From Halichondria panicea (lineage: Eukaryota; Porifera; Demospongiae; Suberitida; Halichondriidae): 64,000 nucleotides of DNA. The stretch spans positions 5,573,182 to 5,637,181 of the forward strand of contig NC_087384.1 of NCBI RefSeq assembly GCF_963675165.1, written 5' to 3'. The position numbers and the translations under genes are program-made. This document shows, one piece after another, positions 45,838-57,900 of the stretch (position 1 is its first letter; each line of letters begins with the position of its first letter). The notes under the pieces are model-generated. The model was not told where the DNA came from. It saw nothing but the letters and a program-made list of their open reading frames with translations, and did no database searches.

Positions 45838-47112
45838 GACTCAGTAAACATGTACTGATGTAGCACATGCACAATCTTCTTATTTATAGGTGAAACCCAC
45901 GTACACCTCATGATCAGCATACAATGCAGTCCAATGGAGCAAGATTATTGTCTCTAGAGTGCTATATGTTTCTACCATTAAAGAGTGGGCATGTGTTATT
46001 CTACGAACTTAGATACAGAGATACTGAAAGTAGACAAACCAATGCATAGTGCACATATAGTTCTAGGTTATACCATATCATTATAGCTATTAGTAGTGAT
46101 GTAGACACCCCAAATCTTAATGGATCTATACATCTCGGCCTCCGCATACACTCATCGACAGGATATACATGATTGTACGTGTACCAGGCCCGCATTTTAA
46201 GTACGTGGGAGGGAGAGCTAGATTATAGGTCTTTTACGAGCAAAAGTTAGAACGTGTAAACGTGTTACTCTCAGCAAAAATTATAGTTCAGAGTATAAAT
46301 TATATAGTTCAGAGTTGTGATATAATAATAATTATGAGCAGGTTCGATTCTTGGGCTACTTAATGAGGTGGCCTTAAGACGATCTTGTTCATGCACATAA
46401 TTGAGGAACGTATAGTATAGAGAGAAAGAGGGCCTGCATTGAGCCAACTCATAGTTGTGATGTAGTATTGGTCGTGTTTTGCCGAGAGTAGTGATGCCAG
46501 TCTTTTGTACACCTCTATATATAGCCTCGAATTCAGGCCGATTAAAATACGATCTATAGTTTTACCGTAAACTTATGTTTTTCAAGAGATCTGAATGTGT
46601 ACACACAAAATGAACAATGAGTGATCAGTTTATTATAAGGACGAGCATTTATTAAGGTTGAGCTTTGGATGACCACGTCCACCGCTACTGAGTTGTTAAC
46701 TATATAGGTACCCACGTGATGATTAGATCCCTTGCATAGCTTGTATTGATGAGCGTAATAGTGCATGAGAATGCTATAATTTGCATTGTAGCTAGCGTAG
46801 TGTATTATTGTAGGTCTGACCCCAACTGGAGGAAAGCATGGAGGCTAGTCTCTTATAGAAAGTATACAGTGGCCTCCCTAGCTAACCTTCAGTGGCGGAG
46901 AGAGAACTAGGAGGGAAAAGTAGCATGTTCAATTTCATTATTCTTTGTTCGTAAGCTCTGTTCATGCTTTCGATAGGTAGTTTGAGATCTGCATGTGTGT
47001 CTGTTAGATGGAGCAGGGGGTTTAAATCCTAACGCCAAAGTATGTATATATATGCTCGAAGGTACCTCCCCAAACACCGTTAGCAGCAATGTCCAGATGT
47101 GCTCCCGCCTGT
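45838..47112. other. Intergenic upstream of subtilase gene (unit B)
   Basis: Matches 24315-25620. Lacks some segments of unit A (for example about 24700-24960). An AGCCTCGAATTCAGGCCG half-element is at 46523-46550. No gene supported. Confidence 0.5.
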
Positions 47113-47590
47113 GCGTAGATAGTACAGTGGAGTAGGAACAGGGGGGGCCAGGGGGCCAGTGGCCCCCCCAACATTGAATGGGCCCACCCTTCCTGAGTTG
47201 GGTAGGTGTTCTAATTAACCAATTGAAAGCATGCAGAATGAAAGAAGGATTGCTTTTTTTGGACATTTCCGGAATGATAATACTCATATTTATTTTGAAC
47301 GCAATTCTGCAGTATACGGTATTATTATATTACAACTTGAATGTATACTCAGTGTGTGTGTCACTGTGTGTGTGGATTTTGAGAGTTATTATATATAGAC
47401 TTTAGTTCTTGTTCAGAGCTAATAAGCTTGTAGCTAGGCCGCATCTAATTATGATGTCATATAATGAGGAGATGTGGCTTCCTGTCTCAAATTTTCCGGC
47501 GCTCTGTGCCAGGGGCAGTCCCATTTAGGTGGTACTTTGCACCACCCAAGTGGCCCCCCTAACCTTTTAACTGTTCCTACTCCACAGTAG
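47113..47590. mobile_element. About 470-bp TIR insertion, unit B only
   Basis: Left end GTGGAGTAGGAACAGGGGGG, right end CTGTTCCTACTCCAC, a 15-bp inverted repeat. Unit A reads straight through (GTAGATAATTACATGGGCG). Here the flanks are ATAGTAC on the left and GTAGTAC on the right, a probable 6- to 8-bp target duplication of the hAT sort. Poly-G/poly-C blocks lie just inside both ends. No transposase. Confidence 0.85.
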
Positions 47591-47704
47591 TACATGGGCG
47601 TGGATTAAGCACATGCGCACTATCACACATGCATGCAATAGATACCATGTATATAGGCTGTATTTTAATCGGCCTGGAACCGAGGCTACTATATACCCGG
47701 TATG

Positions 47705-47917
47705 TAAATACCGTATAGCGGGTAATTTTTGTGGATAAAATATTCGTTATTTTCGTGGCAAGCTGACCTACACAACATTTTGTAGGCATGGCTTATACCG
47801 TAACGCATGCATTGCAGTGCAAGCAATGAAGTTAAACAGAATTTAAACTCATGAAAATCACCGTTTTCCAGTGAACGAATTTTTACCCCACGAAAATGAC
47901 CCGCTATACGGTACATA
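47705..47917. mobile_element. MITE, TACCGTATAGCGGGTAA family (unit B)
   Basis: Counterpart of 25727-25953. The outer ends are ACCGTATAGCGGGTAATTTT and AAAATGACCCGCTATACGGT, better preserved than in unit A. Confidence 0.8.
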
Positions 47918-48189
47918 ATTATCCCAACATTACATCTCACAACTGTAGGCTGTAACTGCATGACTACATGTACTAGACTAGGCCAGTTTTTTAGGAAAAA
48001 TTGTCATGCACACCACTATAGCTAGCTAGCTCATGCGCATGCACCCTAGATTCAATCTATGCATGCACAAAGCTTGAACTATATTTCATTTGCAGGTGGT
48101 TGAAACCATCATTGTTTATTTAGCTGCCAGAAATACACCAATATGAAAACAGAGGGATAGATCTATAGATGATTAGATAACATCATGTG

Positions 48190-48521
48190 CTGCAAGTTAA
48201 CATGAAGCAACCGTTTCTCTATTTTGCTTTACTGCTCTCCAGATCCGGGCCTGCCTCTGGTGTCAGATAGCCATACACGACAAATGGTAGCAATACCGCT
48301 GCTGCGAAAATTATGTGGTAGAACCTCTTCATATTTAACTGCATGACTCAGTAAACATGTATTACATCACTGGGGAGTCTGTTGACCAAGTGTCTCACTC
48401 TGCCTTTGTGGAGCGCGTCCGCAAGAGTGGCTTCGAGGTCATCTACATGGTGGAGCCCATCGACGAGTACTGTGTGCAGCAGCTGAAAGAGTACGAAGGA
48501 AAGACCCTAATACTGTTGTAG
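48190..48521. pseudogene. Patchwork of Cys-rich gene start, subtilase gene start and HSP90 piece
   Basis: 48190-48247 is the start of the Cys-rich gene (MKQPFLYF, then a deletion). At about 48255 it joins a piece of subtilase exon 1 on the minus strand (VYGYLTPE region back through MKRF and the upstream CAGTAAACATGT). At 48360 that upstream region is interrupted by HSP90 coding DNA. From about 48515 it resumes (GTAGCATACAATCTTC), matching 45860. Three gene fragments are thus stacked within 330 bases at the edge of unit B. Confidence 0.85.
48360..48512 (+). pseudogene. HSP90 coding fragment (about 51 codons)
   Basis: One open frame reads [42 protein letters not shown]. This is the highly conserved middle-to-C-terminal junction of cytosolic HSP90. 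It is followed at once by non-HSP90 codons and a TAG at 48519. The unit B subtilase upstream region shows the empty site: AAACATGTACTGATGTAGCA there versus AAACATGTA[insert]TTGTAGCA here. Only about 150 bases were inserted, bounded by GTA/TGT microhomology, with no poly-A and no target duplication. This looks like repair filler copied from an HSP90 gene or transcript. Confidence 0.92.
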
Positions 48522-48825
48522 CATACAATCTTCTTATTTATATAGGCAAAGCCCATGCACACGTACCTCATGCAGGATGCAATAATGCAGTCACAATGGA
48601 GCAAGATTATCGTCTCTAGTGTTATTATGTTTCTACCATTAAAGAGTGGGCATATGTGATTCGATACAGAGATATACTGAAAGTAGACAAACCAATGCAT
48701 AGTGCTAAGAATGAAGTGACCTTGCACCTGCATGCAAGCAACCACGAAAATATTATCCACAAGTGACTTTAATATTGCTCAACCACAAATGTTTTGCCCC
48801 CCCGAAAATTACCCGCTATACCATG

Positions 48826-50397
48826 CATAATAATGAAACTTCAAGCATCTCTTGGATACTTATATAGAAGCTATAATTATAGTCATAATAATTATACAAC
48901 AGTTACTGTTCTGACAAACTTGTCCAGGTATAGCTACCTGCAGTGAAGAAATAAAGGAAGGGCATCATAGCAATTATAAATACACCATAAAGTTTAAGCA
49001 AAAACAAAACTTGGTATAATTATATAGTTTCATGAATCAGCCGCACCTCTTAGAGAGGAGGAACGTCTGAGCACCCTCTACGTGAAAACATGGCACAATG
49101 GAATGTATTACAATTAATGTACACTGCATGTACACGCTGGTGAACCATAAAAATGTGTATAACCGTGCCAAAACATGCATGTGCTCACTGCTCAACCGCA
49201 CGTATACAGTTTGCTGCCTTCTATTCAAGTCAAATGATACTTGTGAGCAATCTCATTGGTTACGTTGGAAATCCACCATGGCCCATAAGTTCACGTAACT
49301 GTTCTAACTGCATATTCTGAGGCGCTATAGGCACAAGTGACTGTGAGAGCAATTTTGACTGTCTCCATTGATGTTCAAATGACTATTTTACTGATTTTGC
49401 AGTAAATAAATCAGTTGTTGACTGGGTTGCCTAGTAATTATGGTTTATAACTAACCTTAATCTAAATTAGCCTTTGATTGAACAATAATTATCCGCGCAT
49501 ACCCTGCCCACGTCGTATGTTTTTGCTGAGAGTAATCAAAGGCTAATTACTTGAGCTGCACCGCGCCTGCATGTCGGACATCCTCTGGGATTGTACCATT
49601 CAGACTCTGTTGAAAACATTGGTGCACGTGATGCGTTTCCAATCCCTGTCCTTTACAATGTACTATCTATGGTTTAACAATATGATTGCTATACCTGCTA
49701 CATCAAGACAGGAGTTAAAAAACGAAGGCAAGTGCAGCAACAACTCGATGTTTGTGACTAATCTAAGTTTCTGGCTCATTGCTTCTTATGTTAGAGTAAA
49801 ATATATCAATTATCAGACAGAACGTATAATCAGACAGCTGCCGGAAGAGAACGAATGGGCGAAACAAAGCTGATTTTTCACCCGGCAATATAGGTCTACC
49901 TATTAACAACATAACCTCCAAAAATGATAGCCCAATTCTAAAATATGCATGAAATAATTATACACCAAAATGTTGTGGTGTCTGATATATTGAAAATTAA
50001 ACATAATATCAGACATGCACAGGAACCTACGAATCACTGAAGAGGCAGAGCCACAAGATTAAAGGTGCTTTTGATAGCTAAAAGACTCCTCTTCCACATA
50101 TCACAAAACAAAAAAGCATCCTACGCATGACAACAGCAGTTACAAAACCACTAACAGCACTACACAAATATCAGACAGTGCATGGGTATATAGACGACAT
50201 AGGTCATGCTCATATACACACTCACAAGACCTTTTATCATATGATATGCAAGAATGTTTGTGTGTGAATGGTAGATTCTATTATAATTAATGGTTTAGGG
50301 TCATGAATGGTGTACCAGAGTCTCTCAGCATCCATAACACTCCTGGAGATTAACTTGCTGATTCTGCACAAAAGTATCAGTCAGAGGAATTGACAAT
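48826..50397. other. Intergenic left of the large transposon; one MITE
   Basis: No gene with recognisable features. The MITE of the AATTAGCCTTTGATT family lies at 49466-49567. A 100-codon frame at 49571-49873 begins right at the MITE edge and has no family-like features, so I do not call it. Confidence 0.5.
49466..49567. mobile_element. MITE hairpin (AATTAGCCTTTGATT family)
   Basis: Second copy of the 5796-5928 element. Arms AATTAGCCTTTGATT and AATCAAAGGCTAATT flank a 60-base centre, and GAGCTGCACCGCG follows on the right. Confidence 0.7.
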
Positions 50398-50430
50398 CAC
50401 ATTCACTGTTAAAAGTTCCCTTTCTCTTTT
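50398..50430 (+). repeat. Left terminal inverted repeat
   Basis: Begins CACATTCACTGTTAAAAGTT and ends TTTCTCTTTT. It differs from the complement of the right TIR at one base (position 50420, C versus T). Confidence 0.9.
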
Positions 50431-50648
50431 GCAGGATCAGAATAGAATTCACTGTTTTATTAGTTAAGTGAAACAAAAATTGTTTGATTTTTTGTCTATT
50501 TGTAAATCTTATCTGCATTGTTATGTTATTGTTGTATTCCATGGTTGTGTTAACTTGTTTTTATTGACTCTGTTTAGCATACTAGATTTGGAGAAGCTAA
50601 CAGAGATATATTTTGTATCACGATAAACAGAATGAAATATACACAACA

Positions 50649-53600
50649 TTAGGTGTTACTTTGCTTTAGCTCTTGGTATACACTCTTTAAATGTTCTATT
50701 GTCTTTTTACGTAGATGACCGGTGGACGTCAACTGGAAATCGTACAAGAGTATTGAGGATTTCGTGACTGAATCTTCCCACTCAATTCGCTTCCTCTTGT
50801 TTTCTGGATCCTGTCTTCTTGCCACTTTCCATTTGCTGTTGTACTTCCCTTCCATCCAGACAACTCCTACCTCTGAATCTGAGATTGATCGAAGTTGAGC
50901 AATCCATGGCTCGATGTTACTGCTTGGACAGCTTCTGACTGCCAGCAACTGATCAATCTTGAGACCTGCTAAATCCTGCACCTCCCTAACGTCTGTCCGT
51001 GATTGCTTTCGGTAGGCCCCAGTGTACACCTGTATGACATTGAATTTGAAGGTAGATACCATGTGAACAAAGCAACCTAAATTTAGGAAGCCTACTCAGT
51101 GACCTAAATTTAGGGATGGTATAATTTGTGTGTGTGCATGCACACATTGACCTAAATTTAGGGAATTGTGTGTATATACTTATGCATTACGTATATACCT
51201 AAGTTGAAGAATTATGCAAAGTGACCTAAATTTAGGTTATTATAAATTTAGGGAAAGTGCAATAGGTGTGCTGAACTGTCGTATAATTATTGCTTACATT
51301 GCACTCTTCATTCTCTGCAGCAAATAGAGCTTGAAGCTGGGTATTCTGAGGCGCATCACAGCTCATATCTGCTGATCCTGAGGCTGGGAGTTGGGCCAGT
51401 TGACGAACTGTGTAATAATTATTAGAATATAAGTGATATACGTAATGTAAAGTATTATTATGGTGTTACGTATATAATTCTGATTGAAATGAGAGTTTGC
51501 TCACCTTCTTGGAGATGTAGCAAGGGCCAGGGGGTAATTCCAAATTCATCATCAGAGTAGACAGCGTCCATATCAAATTGCTCCCACCAAATACGAGCAT
51601 CATCAGAGATCCAAGAATAAAACTTTGGAATATCTATGTGTAGACGTGGCAGGTCTATCTTGTTGTCAGACAGGTGAACTCTATTTGGAATGCCACATGG
51701 AATCTCCTGCACAGTACATTTTGCATGTAAAGTTAAAAGCGTGTAATTTGATCTATACGAATGCATGAGCTTAATTTATAGCCATAAGAGGTGTAGGTCG
51801 ATAAATACATTGTCCATTTTTGTTACAGTAAAATGCACGAATCAGTAAAAATTTAACCCTCAAAAATGTTACGCTATATAGTGCAAAATCCAAATTTTTA
51901 TGAACATAATAGGCACATTAATTTTTTAAAGAATTCAAGAATCGAATGGGTGTATTATCAGGGCCTAGAGAGCTGTAGAATATACTTATGGTTCGAACTT
52001 CAGCGTCTGTAAAAAACTGCTATTAATTATTATAACAACTGCATATACCCTAACACAAAGTGTGTTGCCATACATAATGTAGTATGCATGTGCTTGTACG
52101 GTATTTATTATGATCACTGACAAAAAAAACGTTATTACATGCGGACTTGCCAGAAGTAGTTTCACTGCTACATCAGCATTGCACCAAGCATCACTGCTCC
52201 AATGCCGAAAATACATCACAGCTTTCCCATCTTCTAAAAAGAATTTGAAGCAATGTGGAAGAGAGTGACCATTTAGTCCGTCAATACAAGGTTCCAGCCA
52301 CGACCTCACATCAGAAACAGTATTGAGTACCTCAACCGTTGGGGTAGGTGTGCTTGACTGTGTAATCTGCTTTTGGAGATCTGTACAATTATACATGCAA
52401 CAATAATTATGTAATGTCACAATCAATTCAAAACCAACCTTAATAAATTTATAGGAAGTATAATTATAGCTATAATTATAATTGACCACCATGCATAATA
52501 CCTACATACTACATGTATAATTATGAATGCATAATTATTACCTGGTAAAGATTCAGCTCCTTTTAGAGTGAGCTGCTTAGATATCCTTGAGAAAAGCTGG
52601 TCAATGTCCTCATGAGTATGACCAACAGGTAGGAAGTTTACCCGCACCTATTATAGCACAATGTATACAGTGTCATATGCATGCATGGGCAACCATGCAT
52701 TGACAATGTGTGCATGAATGATTATAATTATAGTCATTAGGGCAGGGCAGTGCATGCAGTTGCTATGTAATAATTACTATAATGATACCTTAGTGAATAT
52801 CTTCCGTTCTACCAACAATGCACAAAACCCCAGGAAGAACTTGTTTTTGTTTTCTTTTGCTGTATTGTCCAGTTGGATGTTGAGAACTGGTGGGAGATGA
52901 TCTAGAGCAATCAAGGATTTGAGCAGCACATGAATCGTAACATTGCAGTCATGAGGGAATTGCAGCATGTCAATGTAGACGTGAGCTAACTTTCCATGAG
53001 GTGCCCGGGTGTGTACTAGCACTCCAGTGACGTGTGTTCTGAGAGGAAGCAATCCCTGCACAGACTTTGGGATCTTTGCGAGGCGAGGAAGATTGGTCTT
53101 GTGCTGATCCATGCCATCAATGATGATGGTAACACTGTGTTGTGGATTTGTTCTAGATTTTTCCCGATGACCATAATACTTCCGCCTTTCTTGCCTGTCA
53201 CCATAATAATAATAGCAAGATGGAATAAAATTCGTATGCATATAATTGTGAGTCCCATGCACCCATGCATAATTACGTTTTGGACGTATAATTATGCACA
53301 TGGGACGAGTAATTTAGGTACATTTTATTGCTGTCTGACTAAAGGCAAAGAATTAATTGCGTGGAAATGTAATGTGTACTCGAATACAAGGTAAAGGCTT
53401 GCAGAGTCACTTACTGAACAATCTGTAGATGTTGATCATACTCCTCCTTAAATCTACACCTCCATCCACTCTTCATTCTTTCCTGGTCAAACTTAGTGCA
53501 AATATCACACTTGCTGAAAGCGCTTTGCTGTAAATTGGATAATTATATGGTTATGGTTATATAATAATAGTATAATAGAATTAATACTTACACTGGGAAT

Positions 53601-54812
53601 GAGCACCTTCGAAAAATCTTCTTTCCAAAAGCGGTAAAAGGTAGAAACTTTCACAACAGCATCTTCTGGGATTCCTCCAGCCATGAGCTCCCTCTTCATC
53701 CTGACGTACACATCGTACTTAGTGAGGAAATGAGGAAGGTGTACACGATCGATGTTAGGCATCTGATCTCCAATGAGATTAAAGTATTGCCTCATCCAAG
53801 TCTTGGCTTCAGACATTTTTGAGGCCTCGGCTCTCACGTGGGGTTTTCTAGTGGCTTTGTGAATGCCATTTGAGAATTGTTCGGTTACTGTTTTGAATCT
53901 CTTGTTTGAAATTCCAAGAATATTCAAGAAGGCGTTCTTGCATACATGCTTTCCTTCGAGCATCATCGTAAGCTTGCTTGAGCTCGATGATTGTCTGCTT
54001 GACGAGGGAATAAATATCAATGAGGTATCAAACAGAAACTGTTTCTGGTCAGCTCTTCTCTTTTTGTTAAAGATACCTCTAACTTTCTGTACTTCCTGCT
54101 GAGTAAATGCAGCAATACACACCCTTCCACAACATTGAAACCGATGAGAGCTTACAGGAGATTCACTCTCATATTCCAAAGGATCTTCTGTCCTTCGCTT
54201 CTTGACAGGTGTTGAATTCAAAGGAGCTTCAAATTGGGGATCAAAATCCATGAGTTCGAGTAGTTCGGAGTCAGCATCACAGTTAGTGAAGCTGGAGGAC
54301 ACAAACAACTCTTGGCTGCTGTCTACAACAGGAGATAAGAGCAGAGAGTTTTGCGTGTTGGTAGTCATGCTTGTCTCTGGAGACACAATAAGAAGGGAGT
54401 CTTGCGCTATGCTTGTTTCGAGTTCTGGTGACACAAAGAGGAGGGAGTCTTGCGCTATGCTTGTTTCGAGTTCTGGAGACACAATGAGGAGAGAGTCTTG
54501 CGCTATGCTTGTTTCGAGTTCTGGAGACACAATAAGGAGAGAGTCCTGCGCTATGCTTGTTTCGAGTTCTAGTTCTGGAGACACAATGAGGAGAGAGTCT
54601 TGCACTATGCTTGTTTCGAGTTCTGGAGACACAATGAGGAGAGAGTCTTGCTTGTTGTTAGCTATGCTAGCAGGAGTGCATGCACCCCTGATGCTAGTTT
54701 GTGAGTCTTGCTTACTGCTTGTCCCTGGTGACACAATAAGGAGAGAGTCTTGGCTATAACTGCCATCATAGAGAGGACATGAATCATTCATCATTGCATG
54801 CATGCAAGCCAC
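50649..54812 (-). CDS. Putative RNase H-fold transposase, 8 exons, 926 aa
   Basis: Exons: 54812-53592, 53527-53415, 53194-52789, 52647-52542, 52380-52139, 51706-51505, 51407-51298, 51029-50649. Phases join to 927 codons including TAA. The N-terminal 160 residues contain a 16-residue tandem repeat (QDSLLIVSPELETSIA). Next come a Cys pair region (FQCCGRVCIAAF) and a HVCKNAFLNILGIS helix resembling the DNA-binding part of this family. The core has three acidic motifs spaced like an RNase H fold: IIIDGMDQHK (Asp471/474), IQLDNTAKEN (Asp554) and VGHTHEDIDQLFS (Glu593/Asp594). I recall GHTHEDID and the WxxxYxxxW C-terminal tail from uncharacterised animal and plant proteins labelled DUF7869, but cannot check. 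It lies head to head with the ParB/methyltransferase-like gene. The exon 5 donor (CAT|GTAATA) is the least certain boundary. Confidence 0.75.
51076..51253. promoter_or_regulatory. Left cluster of CCTAAATTTAGG palindromes
   Basis: Perfect 12-bp palindromes at 51076-51087, 51103-51114, 51151-51162 and 51225-51236, and a half-degraded one at 51244. The fuller consensus is TGACCTAAATTTAGGG. They lie in the last intron of the transposase-like gene, about 0.7-0.85 kb from the left TIR. Candidate binding sites for an element-encoded protein. Confidence 0.75.
54395..54770 (-). repeat. 48-bp tandem repeat coding 16-residue units
   Basis: About seven units in the first exon of the transposase-like gene, each encoding QDSLLIVSPELETSIA with small changes (one has a 6-base ELEL extension). 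Units are nearly identical at DNA level (CTTGTTTCGAGTTCTGG recurs), so the array is young. Acidic, Ser-rich, probably unstructured. Confidence 0.9.
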
Positions 54813-54984
54813 AAATCATGCGCACTGAACTATCACACCTGCGGGTTCACGCATGGCTACTTTATTGCGCATGCGCCGATGGACTAGCACTATTCAGCTG
54901 CATTTAAAACTGCACTGCACTGCGCTGCACTTAGTAGTACGTGCTTAGCTACTGTAGCTCCCTAGTTTACAGCATAGGTGAAGA
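54813..54984. promoter_or_regulatory. 172-bp bidirectional promoter with NRF1-like site
   Basis: Separates the divergent ATGs at 54812 (-) and 54985 (+). It contains TGCGCATGCGCC at 54866-54877, matching the palindromic NRF1/alpha-Pal consensus common at animal bidirectional promoters, then TTTAAAA-like sequence and a GCACTGCACTGC run. Shared control would give co-expression of the two element genes. Confidence 0.7.
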
Positions 54985-57900
54985 ATGCCTGCAACCAAGA
55001 GGTGGCACTTTGAGTTTCTCGTGGGTGGAGTCAGTGGTATCACTGTGTACAAGAATGGTGCAAGGATTAAGAGCTACAAACTCCCAAATCGCCCAGTCTT
55101 GGAAAGTGTATATTCAATAGGTACTCCTTCTACTAGAAAGACTTGTGATAAGGTTAAAGAATACCTAGATCAAGCCATTGAGGTAAGCTATAATGTATAA
55201 CAATGTTGTAATTTTAGTAATAAGCACCACAGATATAATCCTGGTTTTTATTGGTCATACAGGTCACATTTAAATGCAAGACTACTGTGCTCCTGAACCG
55301 GAAGGAGTTTGAATGGAATAAATCAGCATTTTGTCGACTGTTGAGGCTGTCTCCTGGGGCGAGAGGAGCAGTCGACTTCATTCAAGTCTTCAACCAACTG
55401 ACAAAGGTATCATAATAATGTGTCTTGCCCATTTCTGCGTGATTGCTAAGGTGTACAACAGTTGATACAGTCCCTGTTTTTACATAGGAATAATGGGGGG
55501 GGGGTCATATAGATCCTTGTGATAGGGAAAATGTAATAATTGATGTACAATGCGTTTTCATGTACATCACTTGTTTACATACATTGTACATAAAATTAAC
55601 ATAATAATAACTCTATATAATTATAAAGTTTACTTAATAATTATAGTATAGAGTTCATGTATGATCGCTAACCCACCAATATAATTATAACCGTTCAAAT
55701 TGCTGTCTGCATGCATGCTTATAATATTATATACCCATGCATGCATCATGCGTGGGAAAACAGTTGAACATACAATCAGTGCATGGCAATCAATGTTTGT
55801 ACGTGTGAATTCTATATCTTGACATCATGCACTGTATACAAACCTCGTGTTTATAATCTACACTAGCTAACCTGATAAGGTGTTAAAATTGTTACAGCAG
55901 CTATATGTATGTACATATTCTTACTTTATCTACAGTTCAATTCTGACCGAGGCTTCTTAGTTCCTGTAAGCCCCCTGCCAACCAGTTCGGAGTTGCTAAC
56001 TGAGGAGGCGTTGTCTGATGGTGGTGACTCTGAGGATGACCACCCGCTGTCTTCATTGACAAGTACCCAAAGCATAGACGGCAGCCACCAACTTGGAGAA
56101 AAGAGAAGTCAGCAGGAGGAGGAAGTATCGAGAAAGAGGATGAAGCACAAAGATACTATGGACGATGCGATCTTCACCAAGAAGATTGGTAAGCTGCATG
56201 TGTGCCAACTGTATCACACATGCAATTTCAACCTTGCTTGCGCATGCGCACCAAGGCACAATTGAACTTCTCTCACTTGATATTGTATATGCATGCATGC
56301 AGGAACTATTGATCTCCAGCTGAGAAACCTCTCAGAACCCAAAACACAACGCTGTTTAAGAACGGTTGACACTGTATTTGTGGAGGAACTAGTGAAGAAG
56401 TTCACTAAGGATCCCTCTGCTCCAGGTGTACCTCCGATTGCTGTTCTGTGCATTTCTGTTGAGAGCATAGATGTGTTTGACACCAACAGAGTGGACGCCT
56501 ATAAGTACGAGCTGCTTGGAGGCCAGCATACAGCCTTGGCAAGAAGGATAGTAGCAGCCAAGTCTCCAGACAATACGTTGCTACAGACTGTCCTTGCTGA
56601 GGTGTATGTTGGTCTGACAGACGATGAAGCACTTAGGCTCGCCTCTCGCCACAACACAAATAGTCATTTTATCCACAAGATGACACATCGGGACTATGTA
56701 AGTTAAAGAATTCAAAATTCCTCTAAGAAATAAGCTGTGTTCATTCATTTTGCTATGATTATAGCTTGAGGCCTGCCGATCGAAACTGTTTTCAATGTGC
56801 GGTAAGGCTCCTGAGGAGGAAACCCCAAAAGACTCGGTGGAATGGAAGGATGTGTGCAAGCGATGCATTTTACCTCAGGTATTATACTATTTCGTCTGTT
56901 AATATACATTGTACTTTACAGAACTGATCCATGCATGCTCATAATATTTGTCCAAATCTTAGGATATGGGCCGCTGCACAATGGAGAATATCTTTAAGCA
57001 GGCAAGCTTTACTAAGGAAGTCTGGGCATTGGCCGTATCGGTCATGAACTTGTACGAGGAGGGGGAGCTGAAAGACCAGACCCTCTCAACAAAATCTCTG
57101 ACTACAAAGCCCGAGTTTAAGCAGCAAAATTTTAGCCCAATCCAGTGCCTTCCTGATGAGTTCAAGCTGGAAATGTTATCAAAGGTATACAAGCGCTTGA
57201 GAAGATTTTCTATAGACAAAATAATATTGTTACGTGTAAAAAAGCACATGCAGAGGTATAATATAGGAGCCTGACAGCGTAATCTATTTATATCTGCATT
57301 GAAGTTGTTATGAATTAATAGTAATAGTTTTTTAGATCATGTTTGCCTGCAATCTGATAGGCTATAGAGGAAGTGTTCTATCCAACTTAGTATACTTACC
57401 GTATAGCGCGAATTTTCGAGGCACTTATATTTCGTGGATTGGCCTCTAAAAACCATTTCGTTGCACAATGTTCGCGGAATGACTGCTTACGGGAAGCCAC
57501 GCCTTTAAATATTTGCACGATAGCAGGTAATTCTAATTAAAGAACAATTTTCGTGGACTTAATTTTCGTATAGAATTCTAACCCACGAAATCCGCGAAAA
57601 TTAAGCCCCTCGAACATTTCGCGCTATACGGTATTTACTTCACTTATGTAGCAAAGATTAGATAAGAATAGTGCATGATTGACTAAATTGAGAATCATGG
57701 TTGCTATATTATGCATGATCTATAATCAGGGCTAGTAGAACCCTCTCTACACGTTCGGGATACTACAACCATGCAGCTCTAAATATTAATTATTAATTTT
57801 CCAGGTTTCAAGCAGTGAGCTAAGCCTTGCCGAATTAAAGGAAGAAGCTACCAGCTACAGATCAAGAAAGTCTCTGCAAAGGGCTTTCTGCAAGTAAATT

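Noticed and set aside
46331-46346. GGTTCGATTC box resembling a tRNA B-box
   Set aside because: No A-box at a suitable distance and no cloverleaf can be folded around it.
46907-47287. 126-codon minus-strand frame
   Set aside because: Crosses the left end of the 47113 insertion, so it is a chance fusion of flank and MITE.
49571-49873. 100-codon open frame after the MITE
   Set aside because: Starts at a MITE edge, no upstream promoter or splice logic, and no family-like motif.
54202-54759. 185-codon plus-strand frame rich in SSSGDTMRRESCAML repeats
   Set aside because: Antisense shadow of the 48-bp repeat in the transposase-like exon 1.
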